This document shows positions 20,601 to 32,300 of a stretch of DNA of 61,182 bases, piece after piece. Position 1 is the stretch's first letter; every line of letters starts with the position of its first letter. The notes beneath the pieces are model-generated. The model ran no database searches and was not told where the DNA came from. It worked only from the letters and a program-made list of their open reading frames with translations. Source of the stretch: Acanthaster planci (lineage: Eukaryota > Echinodermata > Asteroidea > Valvatida > Acanthasteridae); NCBI RefSeq assembly GCF_001949145.1, contig NW_019091381.1, forward strand, positions 1,184,731 through 1,245,912, written 5' to 3'. The position numbers were made by a program, and so were the translations under genes.

Positions 20601-22935
20601 CTGTTTATGCCAAGATGCAAATTCTAAACGTACATTGCATCAATGACGAGAAAACAGAGAAACTGAGGGGAACCCTCACCCTGTGTTTGTAGTGGATAAT
20701 CCCTCGTTCATGCCGAACAATGCATGTAACCATTGTTTAGCTTGTTATAGTTGATCTCTGAAAACAAATGACACTGTATTTGATTTGAATGCTTCTATAT
20801 TTCTTGAACAGATAAAGTCAGAGAAGAAATGTTCTCCTTAGAGGTGCTCTTTAAATCTACTTTCAATGTGAAGAGCACATTTTTATGAAGCCCTCTCTAC
20901 AATTAAAAAAACCTGATGATTAAGAGACAAAAGGAACCAATTTTTACTGAAGACACAAGTCAATGCATGTAGAGAAAATGAAAAAAAAAAAACCTTCATT
21001 ATTCCTCATCCTCAGGATTTTAACAGACACCTGCCTTAACCCTAACAGTCCTCAATCCTTCACCTGTTGGGGGACTGAGGACTGTTAGGGTTAAATACCC
21101 CCAAACTTGAAAGGTGATGTGTGAAGCTGCCTGAAACAACCAGCTTTTAAAAACATGGTTATTTATTCTTCCTCTTGATGGACAAAATGCAACAGAATGT
21201 CCCCACTGATGGAGTTGCCACTTTGCAAAAATCTTACCTGGTGACAAATAATAGAATACACTGTGTCAGACGTGTCAGGGTGTCATAATAAAAACCAACT
21301 TGTGACAATTCACTCTAGCACAATCCTGTGTAGATATGATAACACTAGACAGCAGGTGTGTCAGAGCTAGTGTCCTAGCTCTCTGCTTAAAGCAATCTTC
21401 CTCTTCTCAACTTTTCATGCACAAGCACTGGTTTCCATCTTCTTAAGAAGTTATGCCACGACACAAATTGACTCTCCAACCAATCAATTATAACCCACTT
21501 GATCCTCAAGAGATTCACGGTTCAACGTTAGTTGCAAATATATGCACCCAAGTCACTCTTAACCCTCTTGTGAAAAGGCGCTCTGCGTCACCATTAATTA
21601 AACCATCATTTGATCAAGCTGGCGCAGGACGTGAGTTATTTTTTCAATCAAGCGGCAGACTTTTTCCTCAGGCAGACTCTACGATGATTTTTGTTTTGTC
21701 TTTCATGAGCGATAACGCTCGGCTGTAATTATACAGACTAGCTGAACAGCAGCTGCATCTGCACCAAACCGGTTGATTTCAAAACAAATTGAACAGGATA
21801 TGTATTTCATCCGTATATAATGCAAAAGGCAATTCTTCCAAGTGGACCGCCATCAAGAATTCAACCTGCACCCTGTGGAATATTAATCACCATAAGAGTC
21901 ACATTGAAAGAGAATATGAGAGTATAGTTTCCACTCAATATTTAGAAGACAACAATTTCATCTCAAGTTTTTCCTGTATCCATACAGAACATGAGCAAAG
22001 TTAATGAAGTTAATTTTTTTCCGGGGGTTGTTTTCATTCTAAGAGATGTTTTTCCAAAACAAAAACTTGTGGCTTCAAATTATAAAGCATATAAGTATTC
22101 TATCCATTTCAACATTACACATGGTCAAAGGAACAGAAAATCCTCTAGGAAATCCCCCAATATCAAGCTCAACTAGATAAACCAATTACGCCAAAAATTA
22201 CTGTTTCCCATTCACAAATAAATTGCTCTTAGATCATGCAAAGTTTGTTACGATCATTTCAAAGAAGACCTGGCTATATTGATGTATTTGAGAGCACAGA
22301 CATACAGAACCAAAACATCATTCAAGATTTCTAGCTCCTCTTCATCATGAAATGTGAAAATTACAATTGGAAACATTACTAAGGCTGCATCCAAATCTCT
22401 TGTCTAGAGCTAGGTCTAGGTCTTCACTCCATTAGAAATGCGTGGAGACGCGTAGACAATAGACCTAGCCGTAGCTCTGGAAGCCCGTTTTGGACACGGC
22501 CAAAGATTCTTGTTAAATGAGGAAATTGCAGAAAGTGCATCCACATTAGGTCACAAGAGAGCACATTTGAGTCTTTCAGAAATTCAGTTCTAACCTCCTC
22601 ACCAACAGTGAAAATAACAGCACCATAACAAAGTGCTTTTTCAAAGTAAGGAGATTATGACAAAAGAAACAGTCTATGATGCCTATTAGTTGAACAATGG
22701 AGCTGAATCAATCTGCAATTTTCAAATAAAATTTCATCACAGATTGCAAGCATCACAACAGAAAAGAACAAAGGGTCTCTCGATGCAGGAAGATGCAGTA
22801 AACATAACAGTCCACAAAGTATCATCCCTGACAACGCATCCTCCCCGGCAACTGAGACTTACCCATCTCATCTTCTTCCTCCTCCATGGTTGGCGAAATG
22901 CCATTGCTCCCAATTTGCCTATTCTCCTCCATCAT
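14292..22935 (-). CDS. STOM: Stomatin (band 7/PHB family), short form
   Basis: Six minus-strand exons join in frame (22863-22935, 20222-20319, 16846-17001, 16073-16332, 15118-15196, 14292-14600) to give 324 aa. The protein is an integral membrane hairpin protein of the inner leaflet that oligomerises in cholesterol-rich domains and modulates ion channels. Visible: a short acidic N-terminus; hydrophobic hairpin ~29-56 with the conserved bend Pro49; likely palmitoylation cysteines Cys32 and Cys89 by position; the PHB start [12 protein letters not shown]; core signatures [31 protein letters not shown] and TLRNVLGT; an Ala/Glu-rich coiled-coil helix ([15 protein letters not shown]); and the oligomerisation motif [12 protein letters not shown]. 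The ~40-residue tail after that motif is longer than in human stomatin, with basic and acidic runs, and ends PTTV, a class I PDZ ligand. It converges with the polyketide synthase gene. It could be the pre-duplication parent of STOM and STOML3. Confidence 0.93.
14601..15117 (-). other. Stomatin intron 5
   Basis: A 517-base phase-0 GT-AG intron on the minus strand, donor GTGGGT and acceptor TGACAG. No repeat or RNA gene was recognised in it. Confidence 0.85.
15118..15196 (-). CDS. STOM: Stomatin coding exon 5
   Basis: A 79-base exon too short to stand out as a reading frame. It encodes [20 protein letters not shown] and then REARAK, one of the most conserved stretches of stomatins. Its first base completes the isoleucine codon begun in exon 4. 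The acceptor is CTTACAG and the donor AAG|GTGGGT. Confidence 0.93.
15197..16072 (-). other. Stomatin intron 4
   Basis: An 876-base phase-2 intron. Its middle (about 15480-15860) is low-complexity DNA with long T-rich, A-rich and G-rich runs. A stretch at 15391-15410 resembles the start of the inverted-repeat family found at 26127, 35324 and 46680, but too weakly to call a copy. Confidence 0.85.
15586..15658. repeat. Pyrimidine-rich low-complexity tract
   Basis: Almost continuous T with scattered C (CTTTTTTCCTTTCTTTTTC and similar), lying inside stomatin intron 4. On the transcribed minus strand it is A/G-rich. No repeat unit can be defined. Confidence 0.7.
16073..16332 (-). CDS. STOM: Stomatin coding exon 4 (PHB core)
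   Basis: Encodes residues 110-195 plus two bases, including [17 protein letters not shown], the [12 protein letters not shown] signature and WGVKVERVE. The acceptor is CTCTCAG and the donor AT|GTGAGT. It splits the codon for Ile196 with exon 5. Confidence 0.94.
16333..16845 (-). other. Stomatin intron 3
   Basis: A 513-base phase-0 intron. AT-rich, with one ACATGTAC-type palindrome near 16627. Nothing else recognisable. Confidence 0.85.
16846..17001 (-). CDS. STOM: Stomatin coding exon 3 (start of PHB domain)
   Basis: Encodes residues 58-109, from [16 protein letters not shown] through [20 protein letters not shown] to FDVPPQE, the most diagnostic part of the family. Both boundaries are phase 0 (acceptor ...CAAG|GTTGTT, donor GAG|GTAAAT). 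Cys89 lies in FILPC, the place of the second palmitoylated cysteine of human stomatin. Confidence 0.95.
17002..20221 (-). other. Stomatin intron 2
   Basis: A 3.2 kb phase-0 intron containing the hAT-like fragment at 17636-17904, described separately. The rest is unique-looking AT-rich DNA. A GC-richer patch at about 18780-18980 has no recognisable exon. Confidence 0.85.
17636..17904 (-). mobile_element. hAT-like transposon end fragment
   Basis: On the minus strand the fragment begins CAGGGTTCCCACGGCC, a typical hAT-type terminus, and continues into several copies of a CCTGGAAAAGTCATGGAA motif that occur in both orientations. The other terminus was not found, so the copy is probably truncated. 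No transposase sequence is present. Confidence 0.6.
20222..20319 (-). CDS. STOM: Stomatin coding exon 2 (membrane hairpin)
   Basis: A 98-base exon encoding [12 protein letters not shown] through CLK, the hydrophobic intramembrane hairpin with bend Pro49. The acceptor is CATGCAG and the donor AAG|GTACGA. It begins with two bases that complete a glycine codon, so any upstream exon joined to it must end in phase 1 with a G. That property links the alternative first exons. Confidence 0.92.
20468..20856. mobile_element. Long inverted repeat/fold-back element
   Basis: Two arms of about 122 bases (20468-20590 and 20735-20856) are inverted, diverged copies separated by about 144 bases. The inner part, AGAGATCAACTATAACAAGC, is identical in both arms. 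No coding capacity. Probably an old fold-back transposon. In stomatin pre-mRNA it would form a long imperfect duplex just upstream of the hairpin exon. Confidence 0.75.
21036..21094. repeat. Perfect 19-bp inverted repeat (hairpin)
   Basis: The arms TTAACCCTAACAGTCCTCA (21036-21054) and its exact complement (21076-21094) flank a 21-base loop. The perfect match against a diverged background suggests recent origin or constraint. It lies within stomatin intron 1. Confidence 0.8.
22383..22501. mobile_element. Palindromic MITE-like element
   Basis: The element starts GGCTGCATCCAAA and ends TTTTGGACACGGCC, with inner arms AGAGCTAGGTCTAGGTCT and AGACCTAGCCGTAGCTCT also inverted. About 119 bases fold almost end to end. 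No clear target-site duplication. Confidence 0.6.
22863..22935 (-). CDS. STOM: Stomatin proximal first coding exon
   Basis: Encodes [20 protein letters not shown] then EDEM plus the first base of a glycine codon; the donor is G|GTAAGT. An in-frame stop lies upstream at 22981-22983, so translation must begin at one of the internal methionines; the first is used here. The acidic, short N-terminus has no strong family signature. The call rests on the consensus donor, the correct phase and its position before exon 2. Confidence 0.75.
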
Positions 22936-25900
22936 GCTTCTGCGACCACATCTAAATACTTGTAGCAGGCACACGAGACGCTAACCCAGTGACTAGCGCC
23001 AGTGTTCATGTATGCATGCACGCTGCATCGTCATGGTTATTGGATTTTAACATGCAATGAACGGATGTACGTGACAGCATCTACCTCTCTTGGGTAGGCA
23101 CGGTTTGTGCAAAGCCCTGGACCGAGCCCACTGATCTGCATAACACACCCCTGTTAGGGCATTCCTATTTGCCAGTTGATGAACCAAACCTTAAAGTATT
23201 GAACCGGTATGAATAATTCATAAATGCTCACCTAAGAAATCAAGGGACAACTACTCACTAATAAAGCACTGTCCTTCAAATGAATGAATCAATCTATACA
23301 ACCAAGTACTTCCTATGTGGCTGATCAAATTGAAAAAATGTAGGCATACATGTATATATGCACGTTACACTGAGTCACACTTTGCACTTTGTTCGCACAG
23401 GTCCTATGGTATCTCTAATACATTCAATCTGGGTTGACAACGGGCAATGCGGGTGCATCTTCAGGAAAATGAAAAACTTACTCGTCTTCTAATTTTTTTC
23501 TGGAGGTGCAGAAGAAACTCTTTTACACAGTCAATGAAATGAAAAAAGCAAGCCAAGCCATCTACCGTTACAAATTCACAAATTAATTCACAGCTGAAGT
23601 GTAAGTTCTTATAATCCACATTTTTGTCCGACTTTGGACAACATGAGGGCAGAGTGAGGGAGTCAATCTACATGTAAATTCCCTGAAACAAATCTGCTTG
23701 CAGGTGCGATCATACAGATTCACAGTTGTAGAGTGAATTATAGTTTGCAGCGTCAGAAAATCTGTTACAGTGTACAATATACCTTGGGTCCCTTCAGAGC
23801 AGTCAAATTCAAGGATTATCCTCACTTCAACTGAGTCACAATTACAATCATGGGCTTCCATGGGATGGTACTTGATAACGATCATCTTCATTCATGGTCA
23901 AAGGTTTCTGGAATTGCTCCTTTCGGATTGAAATTCGTAAGTGTCATTTACTAAGAATTACCGCAAGAAAAAACAGTTAATTATGCATTGAGGTCTTCAG
24001 CCCGATGCATACATGCAGTTCATGAAAAAAAAAAGCCTTTCAGTTCATCACAAGGCTAAGTAAGGGTGCTTTATAATTCTGTTTCAGCCAGTGATAACAA
24101 TGCTTGAATAAATGAAACAATGCAATGGGTAAGAGGTGTGCATGACTTGGAATCTAAATCATGTCACATCCACACAGACAGACTGTGTCACCAACTGACA
24201 AGGCCTTTCACCAGTAAAAATGTGAAGTCTTCTTATCAGGTGAGGGCATCCACTTGAGGGTGTGATTCTCGGAGAAATTCAGACAAACATTTGGACCACT
24301 ACCTCAATTCCTAGTACTTCCTTATGCCAATGTTCACGTTGGCTGATCACTCCTGCAGTACAAACATTTGTCAGTGTGGGGGCAGATTGTGGAATTTTTC
24401 GGGGGAGAGGGGAGGGAAAGGTTAAGCTCCTCACGTTGTTTGTGATTGACTGATCTGGACAGGCTGAAAATAGGCAATGCATAAAACATGACATTGTTAA
24501 TAACCCCCACAATACACAATTTTTTCTTTGTTATAACAATGTCATTTCATATAAAAAATTTTTTTATTGGTGTCGGGGGATGTTGACCCCTCTTTCAACC
24601 CCTGAAGTCAATGATGGAAACTTGAACTTTGTTCCCTATGTGTCATTTTCACATAAGGCTGACCAACAGTACTACGGGCTGGTATGTGGAACCTTACAGT
24701 GCCATCAAACAGTTGCGCGTAGAGCAATTAAAACTGACAATCCTCTCAAAAAATGTATCCACAAAACTAAATGCAGGTAAGGATTTCCAAGGTTCTATAT
24801 CCCTGTGACTTCATTCCTTCTCATGAAGGAAATGTCAGGAAATGTGCTGTTAGTTCTCAAGCAACCCTGGTGATGTGTGGACCACATAAGGCTGTGCCGA
24901 ATATCCGAATATTTGATTGACTGTCGAATATTCGAATACTATTTATCAAATTTGAATATTTAAATGCAAAATTCATGAAAAGGAGGGGAAATGTTTCTTT
25001 TGTTTTAAATGAGAAAAATTGCACTATGGAGGCTTGTTTTAAGCAGATTCGAATGAAAAGCGTCAGGAATCTTACAACAGTTTAAAAAATGCATTAAACA
25101 ATTTAAAAGGAATAGAAATTTTCAACAGGGCAAGAGGTCTTGTTCATCACTTCAATTTTGCTAAATCGTGGCTGGAGACACTCCTAGATGTGAGAAGCTA
25201 TTATATTGATCATAATATACAATTGTGTATGTTATTGCAACTGATTTTGGTCATGGTTTGTTTATCAACAATCTGCCAGTCGGTGCAACCGAATATTCAG
25301 ATATTAGATCAAAATGAAGGTTGAATATTCAAATAATGAATTATTCGAACTGACTCAGTCCTATTTGAAGAGCAACAAACTCTGATGAAATCAATGCTGT
25401 TTTCATACAGGAACTTTCATTTAACACTGCGATCCAAGAGCAAAGTGCAAGACAAACCTGGGACAGCCATGCAAACAAAGAAACTACAAACAGGGCATCT
25501 TTTAATCCTAATCCAACCTCTTAGATATACAGATAGTGACTGAACAACAACCCCCCTCCCCCATTTCAATTAGTTGATCAAGTATGCTCATGGCACAATT
25601 GGCTATGAATGTTTAATGCTGTTTCCTCATCAGTGGTTAAAAGTATGCCTCTGCCATAAAATTATGCAGTAGGGGCTGTTTACTTTGATAAGAGAGGCGA
25701 TTTTATTGAAACACAGAGATGCTGCCCACTTCAACATGCCTCAAGATCATCTGTACAACACCCAGAGATGTACATGCAAGCACTTCAAATAAACTTGGGA
25801 AAGATGAGCTTTCTGCATAAATTACCATCAGCAAAGTTTTCAAAGCTTGGAGGGCAGAATTTAATGAACTATCAAAATTCGTCCTGCACGGCAACCTCAA

Positions 25901-26126
25901 GTATGTTGCTTGTTTAAGCTTTGAAATTTCAGATGATACTTTCCCTTTGTCACTATCACAAAATGTTTGATTCCACAACCCAAAATATGTTGGAAAACAA
26001 AACAATTAATGGCTGATTTCTTTGGGCAAGTTTATAAGTTCTGGAGATGGGAGCTGTATAAAAGTGCCAGACAGAATGTCAAAGTTTTACATGCTGAAAC
26101 AGACACTTTACATGTAAATCACTAAT
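22936..26126. other. Region upstream of the proximal first exon; intron of the long stomatin form
   Basis: The first few hundred bases should contain the proximal promoter of stomatin; the CATGTATGCATGCACGCTGC stretch near 23010 is CpG-poor and carries no clear core motif. Further on, a transposon-like block occupies 24889-25362. No coding exon is supported. Confidence 0.45.
24889..25362. mobile_element. Non-autonomous DNA transposon remnant with GAATATTCGAATA-rich ends
   Basis: The left end starts AGGCTGTGCCGAATATCCG and the right end, read on the other strand, starts AGGACTGAGTCAGTTCG. Both ends are crowded with GAATATTCG palindromes. The interior of about 400 bases has no transposase. Boundaries are approximate. 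Confidence 0.5.
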
Positions 26127-26343
26127 GGGTAATTCCAGCAATCAGGGGTCCAAAAGTGTGACATTTTCTCGTCCCTGTTACATCTGACCTTTGTTATTTG
26201 ACATGGAAATAACACCGGAATTGATTTCAAACTATTACTATTTGTTTGGCAGGTAATTCGCATTAATTTATCACTCTTGGAAATAAGAAAATGTGTTCTA
26301 AACTTACAAAATCAAAATGGACCCCTAATTTCTGGAATTGCCT
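26127..26343. mobile_element. Inverted-repeat MITE family A, copy 1
   Basis: The element begins GGGTAATTCCAGCAATCAGG and ends with the inverse of GGCAATTCCAGAAATTAGGG. It shares most of its ~215 bases with 35324-35572, including CTTTGTTATTTGACATGG and GGCAGGTAATTCGCATTAAT. It has lost the inner part of its right arm relative to copy 2. No coding capacity. Confidence 0.8.
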
Positions 26344-29300
26344 TAATGACATTAACAGAGACCTAAACACTTCAAAACCACAAAATCTCAATGATGTGCT
26401 AGAAACAGACAAAACTACTTTGATAAAGTAACTTTCATACATGTAACTTTTTACTAGAGCTAGAGAATTCAGCCTTGTTTCTACCACTGATAATTCTCAA
26501 AGACTGATACAATGACTAACAGAACAATTTCGTTCCATTTAATCAAGCATACCCAAACTACACATGTTCACCAATGTGGGCAAATAGGCCAGCCAAGCTA
26601 TTTTTAAATCCAACCTTTAACAAATCGCAGGCTGACATTTCCAGACATTTGGTACACCAATCAGCTGGTGGGAACAACTTGATCCTGACCAGGACCTACA
26701 ATGTAAGTGATACCCCTAACACAGTTGTGGCAATGCTGAAATGATCATTTACCAAACAATTATGAACCAGGTCATGTGGTTGTCTGCTCGGTCTATAAAT
26801 AGTCCTCCGTGTCACAACAGAGCTTGTTGGGAGCGACTGCAAAGACTAACGAAAACAGACAGAGGCATAACTCTGGATTAGGCTTAATTGGTTGCCTAGT
26901 AGCCAGTCAAAATGATTGCCTTTGATATACATTTACATATACCAGTCCCTTGCAGAATCTGGATGACATCTGCACCTTTTATTTGCTTAAATACTCTGCG
27001 TCTTGTTCTTTGAAATCACTAAAGAGGTAACAAAGTAATATTCGTAAATCCTCACTCTAATCATTCCAAGTAAAAAGCCATTAATAACTACATGTACATG
27101 ATATTCTTAAGATCACAGGATTTCTTCTCTCATATTCCAATATTCCGAGGACCAGAAACCATCATGTTTCAATTTAAATACAGGTTTTTAAAAGCTTTGT
27201 TGTACTCTAAAAGACAAGGCTTTCCAGTGACTGTCAATCTACAAACAGTTTCAAGGTTTTGAGAAGCTCAAGTTGGTGTCAAAGCCAATCAAGTTTTTTA
27301 GAAACACAAATATCTGGGTTACACAGGCCAAGTTGTTGGTTAATTTCTGATTACAGATAACCAACAATGTTCTACCATGGCTAATTTTTCAGAAGTGTAG
27401 AACTGTCCTCAAAATACCATTATCTTAAAACCCTTCAAAGTGAGGTGAAAAGGGACTGACACATTTACATTAACTGACCCATTTATTTATAAAAACTGGG
27501 ATTTAGAGTTAATATAAACCATCCTCAGGCCTTTTTACCAGGGCTTGGTCTGGGGCAACATTTTATGACTTCATTCAAATGCCAAGTCCCCACGTCATCC
27601 CTATTAACCCAACAGCCTCTCTGTTTATGAAGCTAATATCTCCTGGTATGGTGTCAGTCCCCAAGGTGTGTAACGAACAGGTGAAATCAACTGGATCATA
27701 CCAAAATAAAACATTTTGGAACAATTTCTCACGCATAAAAGCCATCCATCTTGGAGTATTTTGAATTCTCTTGATATAAATGTTTACAAACGTCCACCAG
27801 AACTTCCATTTTTACTGTTGCTACTTTACAAGCCTGATAAGATTCCAAGGAGCTGTTCTCATGTCAACGAAACTGAAATTACATCCCTGGTGTTTCAGAG
27901 TCCAACCAAATCTCCAATTATAATTAGATGCAAATTCTCCTCTGAATCAATCCAGTATTGGTTTGCGAGCAAAGAGGTAATGTAACCTGTCCACCAGTGC
28001 AGAGGGTAACTTTTTATTGGAGAGGCTGAGTGAAGGATTGTGGAGAGAGCTATTCTGATCTCAAGAAGGAGAGGTACACCTGTACATGTACTGGCTAAAT
28101 GTAACTCGGGCACACTTCAAACTTCTAGTCCTCTGGCGACTACAGAACGACACCAAATGTTTCCTAACAATAAAGAATCTAGGAAAAATAAGCCCCGAGG
28201 AACATCACAATTGTAATCTCCTCCCCAATTATAATCATTCCACTGAAAATTGAGTACATTTATTCATGTACATATATCAAAAAGAAACAGGCAATTTTTT
28301 ATGGTCACAGATGACACAGTGAATGTAAATTGGTTATGAACAAACAGATTCATTAAGCCCCACCCCTGACCTTTTGACCAATCACAGCTGTAATTTACAA
28401 TGTACATGTATGACACACTAGTGCATGCACATATGTTCATTCATGACAAATATACATGTAAACTTGTTTTCTCCATAAGTACTCGCAGAATACCCAATCT
28501 AAAGATATATGCACATTTATGCCGCACAAACTCAGCCAATATCGAACAGTAATGTCAGGATTCTAATGGCCAATCGTACAATCAAATTATTTAAAAGTTT
28601 CAGTTCAATGTAGTCTACAAGGGCCATCAAGCATGAATCACCAGAAGAGAATTTCTGCACTAAAAGATTTGAAAGACATTCATTTAGACTTTTTGCGTGT
28701 ACTTAACAGTGCTGACAAACTATTTCCATTGCATATGGACCTTAAGCTGGACCAAGACAGGGTGCCATTTTCTTAGAAATGGAGGCTCCATTGGTCTAAA
28801 CTGAACTCCGTTGGTTCACCAAAGACTAGTAAAGGCACACGTTATGGTCACATCACCACTAACAAATGAGTAATCCCAACCAACCTGGCTCTTTTAACTG
28901 GTGAGGGGGGTGCTTCTACTCAAAGTGGACAGGGTTCCATACAAAAAAGATTACCCATGTTGGAAAAACTTGTTAATTGAATGAAATGCAGCTCATGTCT
29001 TTGAGCGATCTATTCAAATCAGCCCCTAAATTGTAAACCTTAAACTTGAACATGCTCTAAAACATCTGCACGTGTCTACAAAGAAAAATAACAATAAAAG
29101 ATAAAAAAAAAAAAACTTTACTGTTTGGAAAGTTATTATGCCTCAGACACCATTCACTAATCTAGTGTTGCAACATATTTCATTCAAATTGAATCGTAAT
29201 GCATCATGGGTCTTAAGATTTCACGAGAGCCAGAGACAATGGTCCTGCCACAAGGCAAATGCCACCCAACCAATATGAAGGAATATCCGGCTCTACAAAA

Positions 29301-32300
29301 CATTTCTCTCTTTCTTCTCGTTGCTTACTTTTTTTTCTTTTACTTTTTCCCTCCTTCCTTTAACAGCCAAGGGAAGGGGAGAGAGAGGGAATCATCTTTC
29401 CTGACAATACACCGGCCGGCTGTCGTTAGCGAGTAGGAAATGAGGTTTCAACAGGGTTTTCAGTCCACAGAGAACTGTTAACAAGAGCATTATATGCCTC
29501 TGTAGAGTAATCAGGTTTTCAATGTGGAACGATAAGCTCGGACATTCATTTGAACCAAGGTCCCATGTGGGTTGCCCTTAATAATTTGTATTCTTTCTGT
29601 AATACACGCAAGGGATGTTATTGGTTGCTATGTGCTATGATAGTCAGTCTCAAGTTTAACTGGGTACAGTGTGTAACAAGCGTGCTCAGAATTAATTATA
29701 TTTATATTCATGTAGTGTATGTGAAAGTGGATATGTTCATAAACAAGTGCATTACTCCAACTTCAAAAAAACTAAAAAACTAAAAAATAAATAAAAAGGA
29801 GTAATATTAAAAAGTTGCTACACCAGATTAGAATACACAGTACTGTGCTATGAAAAAAAGACTGGATCTACAGCCATGTGACCAGAATTCAGACCAGAAT
29901 CCAAAAACAAAACTAAAAATATAACCATATACTTGTTCGGATGCTGATGTATGAAGAAGTCCACACTTATCTGATCAAGGGCTTAATCTTCATGAATTAA
30001 GCACGACGAAAGTGAGATGTCACAATTCATCTTGATTTAGAAGACCCAGTCACAATGTCACGGTCTGTTAACGTCAACAGCTGCAAACAATCCATCACAG
30101 GTGAATACTACAAATCATGTTTTATATCATGACAAACTCTTCCCACTTCCAGCAAAATTTGAAAGCTGATGAAGAAATGGCTCCTACACATATGATATAG
30201 CGCCTCTGTTTATGCCACAGGGGATGGCAAACCTTTCAGCTGAAATATTCAACGCTGCATGATGAGAAATGCATGCACCTGCATAATGTACACGAACTAG
30301 TGCTAGGGATGGAAACTCCAAGTAACTTTGGTAACTTTAAGTTAAAAGTCAACAGTAAATAAATTGGACAAATCTCGGGTAAACTGTAATAATCCTTTGG
30401 CACTGAGGACATACAACGCTACAGCATATCCTGGACAAAATGGCAGCAACAGAGACTGAATATTTTCAGTCAAACCGTGAATATCTCAAAGCTTTATTTA
30501 ATTAACTCTCTATAGAGGAGGGAAAAAGAGGGCATCAACGTTTTTACAGTTGTCCAGCCATCCTGCTTCATATTTCATTCCTGGATATTTCCATTATATT
30601 TCCCCTCATCATTAGCAGTCTTGCTTGCTCTTATAAAACTCATCAACTTTAGCCCCATGATACCTATTAATGACATAATAAACGCTAATAGTAAATATAC
30701 AGAACAACCTAATGTCAAGCTACAAGTGATTTGTCAGTACGGCCAACGTATATGTATCAACAGAGTGGCCACATACATAGCACTCCTGTGGTCTGGTATC
30801 AGTCTCCCCATGGGAGGTCTTATGCTAAACGCATCAATTGACGTCAGCAATGGAATTAGCTGGGCTATTTTTAAAAACTTCATACCGTAGTGACTGAGCT
30901 TTCTTCAACAAGGAGAAAATATTTCTCTCTATTTTTTTGGTTCACTGTTTCCTTTGTTTACATTTTTGTCACATGCCTTGAGTCGAGGAAAGAAGAATGT
31001 GAAACATCTTTCTCCATCCTTGAAAAAAACTTTCCACGTTCACATTAAAAACCTGGAGGGGAATCGGTAGACATGGAGAAATAATTTTGATGAACAAGTA
31101 AACAAGTTGTACACCACACACTATACAGTATCAGAGGAATTATGTAGGCACTTTGATGACAATCAAATCTGTGCTAACCCTTAAAAAAAAAAATAAAAAG
31201 CACCCACACTGAATTTGTATTTAACATTATAAATGCTTTTGAATAAGCACAAATTTATACTGTAAAATATAGCTGTTTTAACTGAACAAACAAAAAGCAG
31301 CTAAAGTTGACAGAAGATGCTGTAAACTTTCATGTTCGAGTCTGGGTGTAAAGCATGTCATATATATACATGCAGACTGTCGAAATAAGAAGAAAATAGC
31401 ATACTTTTCTACATTTCCTCTTATTCCAATGAATTTGTATTTAACATTTTTTTCCTTCAAAACTGTGTCTGACAGACATGTTTTCCATCAGCCAAGTTCA
31501 ACAGTCCACCTTCTGGGCACCAAAAGGCCCTGCATGTTGTCATTATTATTTTTGCATCGGCATTCCAAAACTATTTGAAAAATAATAAAAATAAAATTCC
31601 ACAATCCCCATATCTTTTTTAATTTTGGACCTCTCAGGATCTATCAGCGAGGACCAGCAGGCCACATTCGTTTCTCATCCTCTATTCTCCCAAGGGGGTG
31701 GGGGGGAGGCAGTTTTCCACCCGTCAGTAATTTTCTACCTCCAACAAACGGAAAGGCCTCCCGTAACCCCTCAGTTGACAAAAAATCTACAGGGAAATCT
31801 GGACACCAATTTGTAATAACTTCCATGTGTTCTTTTCAAGCAGGGGATTATGTTTAACTGTCGACATATTTTCCAAAATTCTCTGTTGCAAGAGCAGTTA
31901 AATGTTCTCATTCATTTCAGCTATGTGTGCAACGAGCAAATATCTGCAATGCAAGCGAGGGAGTCAACGCCCACAGGATTCTCAAACCCCACCCCCTTTA
32001 CAGAGACACCACTTCCAACTACTGTCATTGTTTCATTTTTTTCCCACACCAATGCAAAATTTCAAATGTGGAATTGAAAATTGGATCACAATATTCCACA
32101 TGTGAGAATTTCCTTTTTGCTGTAACAACTGGATTTAAGCTTCAGTTCAAGGCACCACACATTCCTTGATAAACCCAAGTATTCTTGTGCTACAATATCG
32201 AAAATGAAATTAACTGCAGTAGTATTTGAAGTCGACACTTTCCAGCAAAGAGTACCGTAGGTGTCATCTATGTTTATTTATGCTGGGAAATCTTGTCAAG

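Larger units (their letters stand above)
20320..22862 (-). other. Stomatin intron 1 (short form)
   Basis: A 2.5 kb phase-1 intron containing three fold-back structures listed separately: a long inverted repeat at 20468-20856, a perfect hairpin at 21036-21094 and a palindromic element at 22383-22501. No extra exon was found. Confidence 0.8.
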
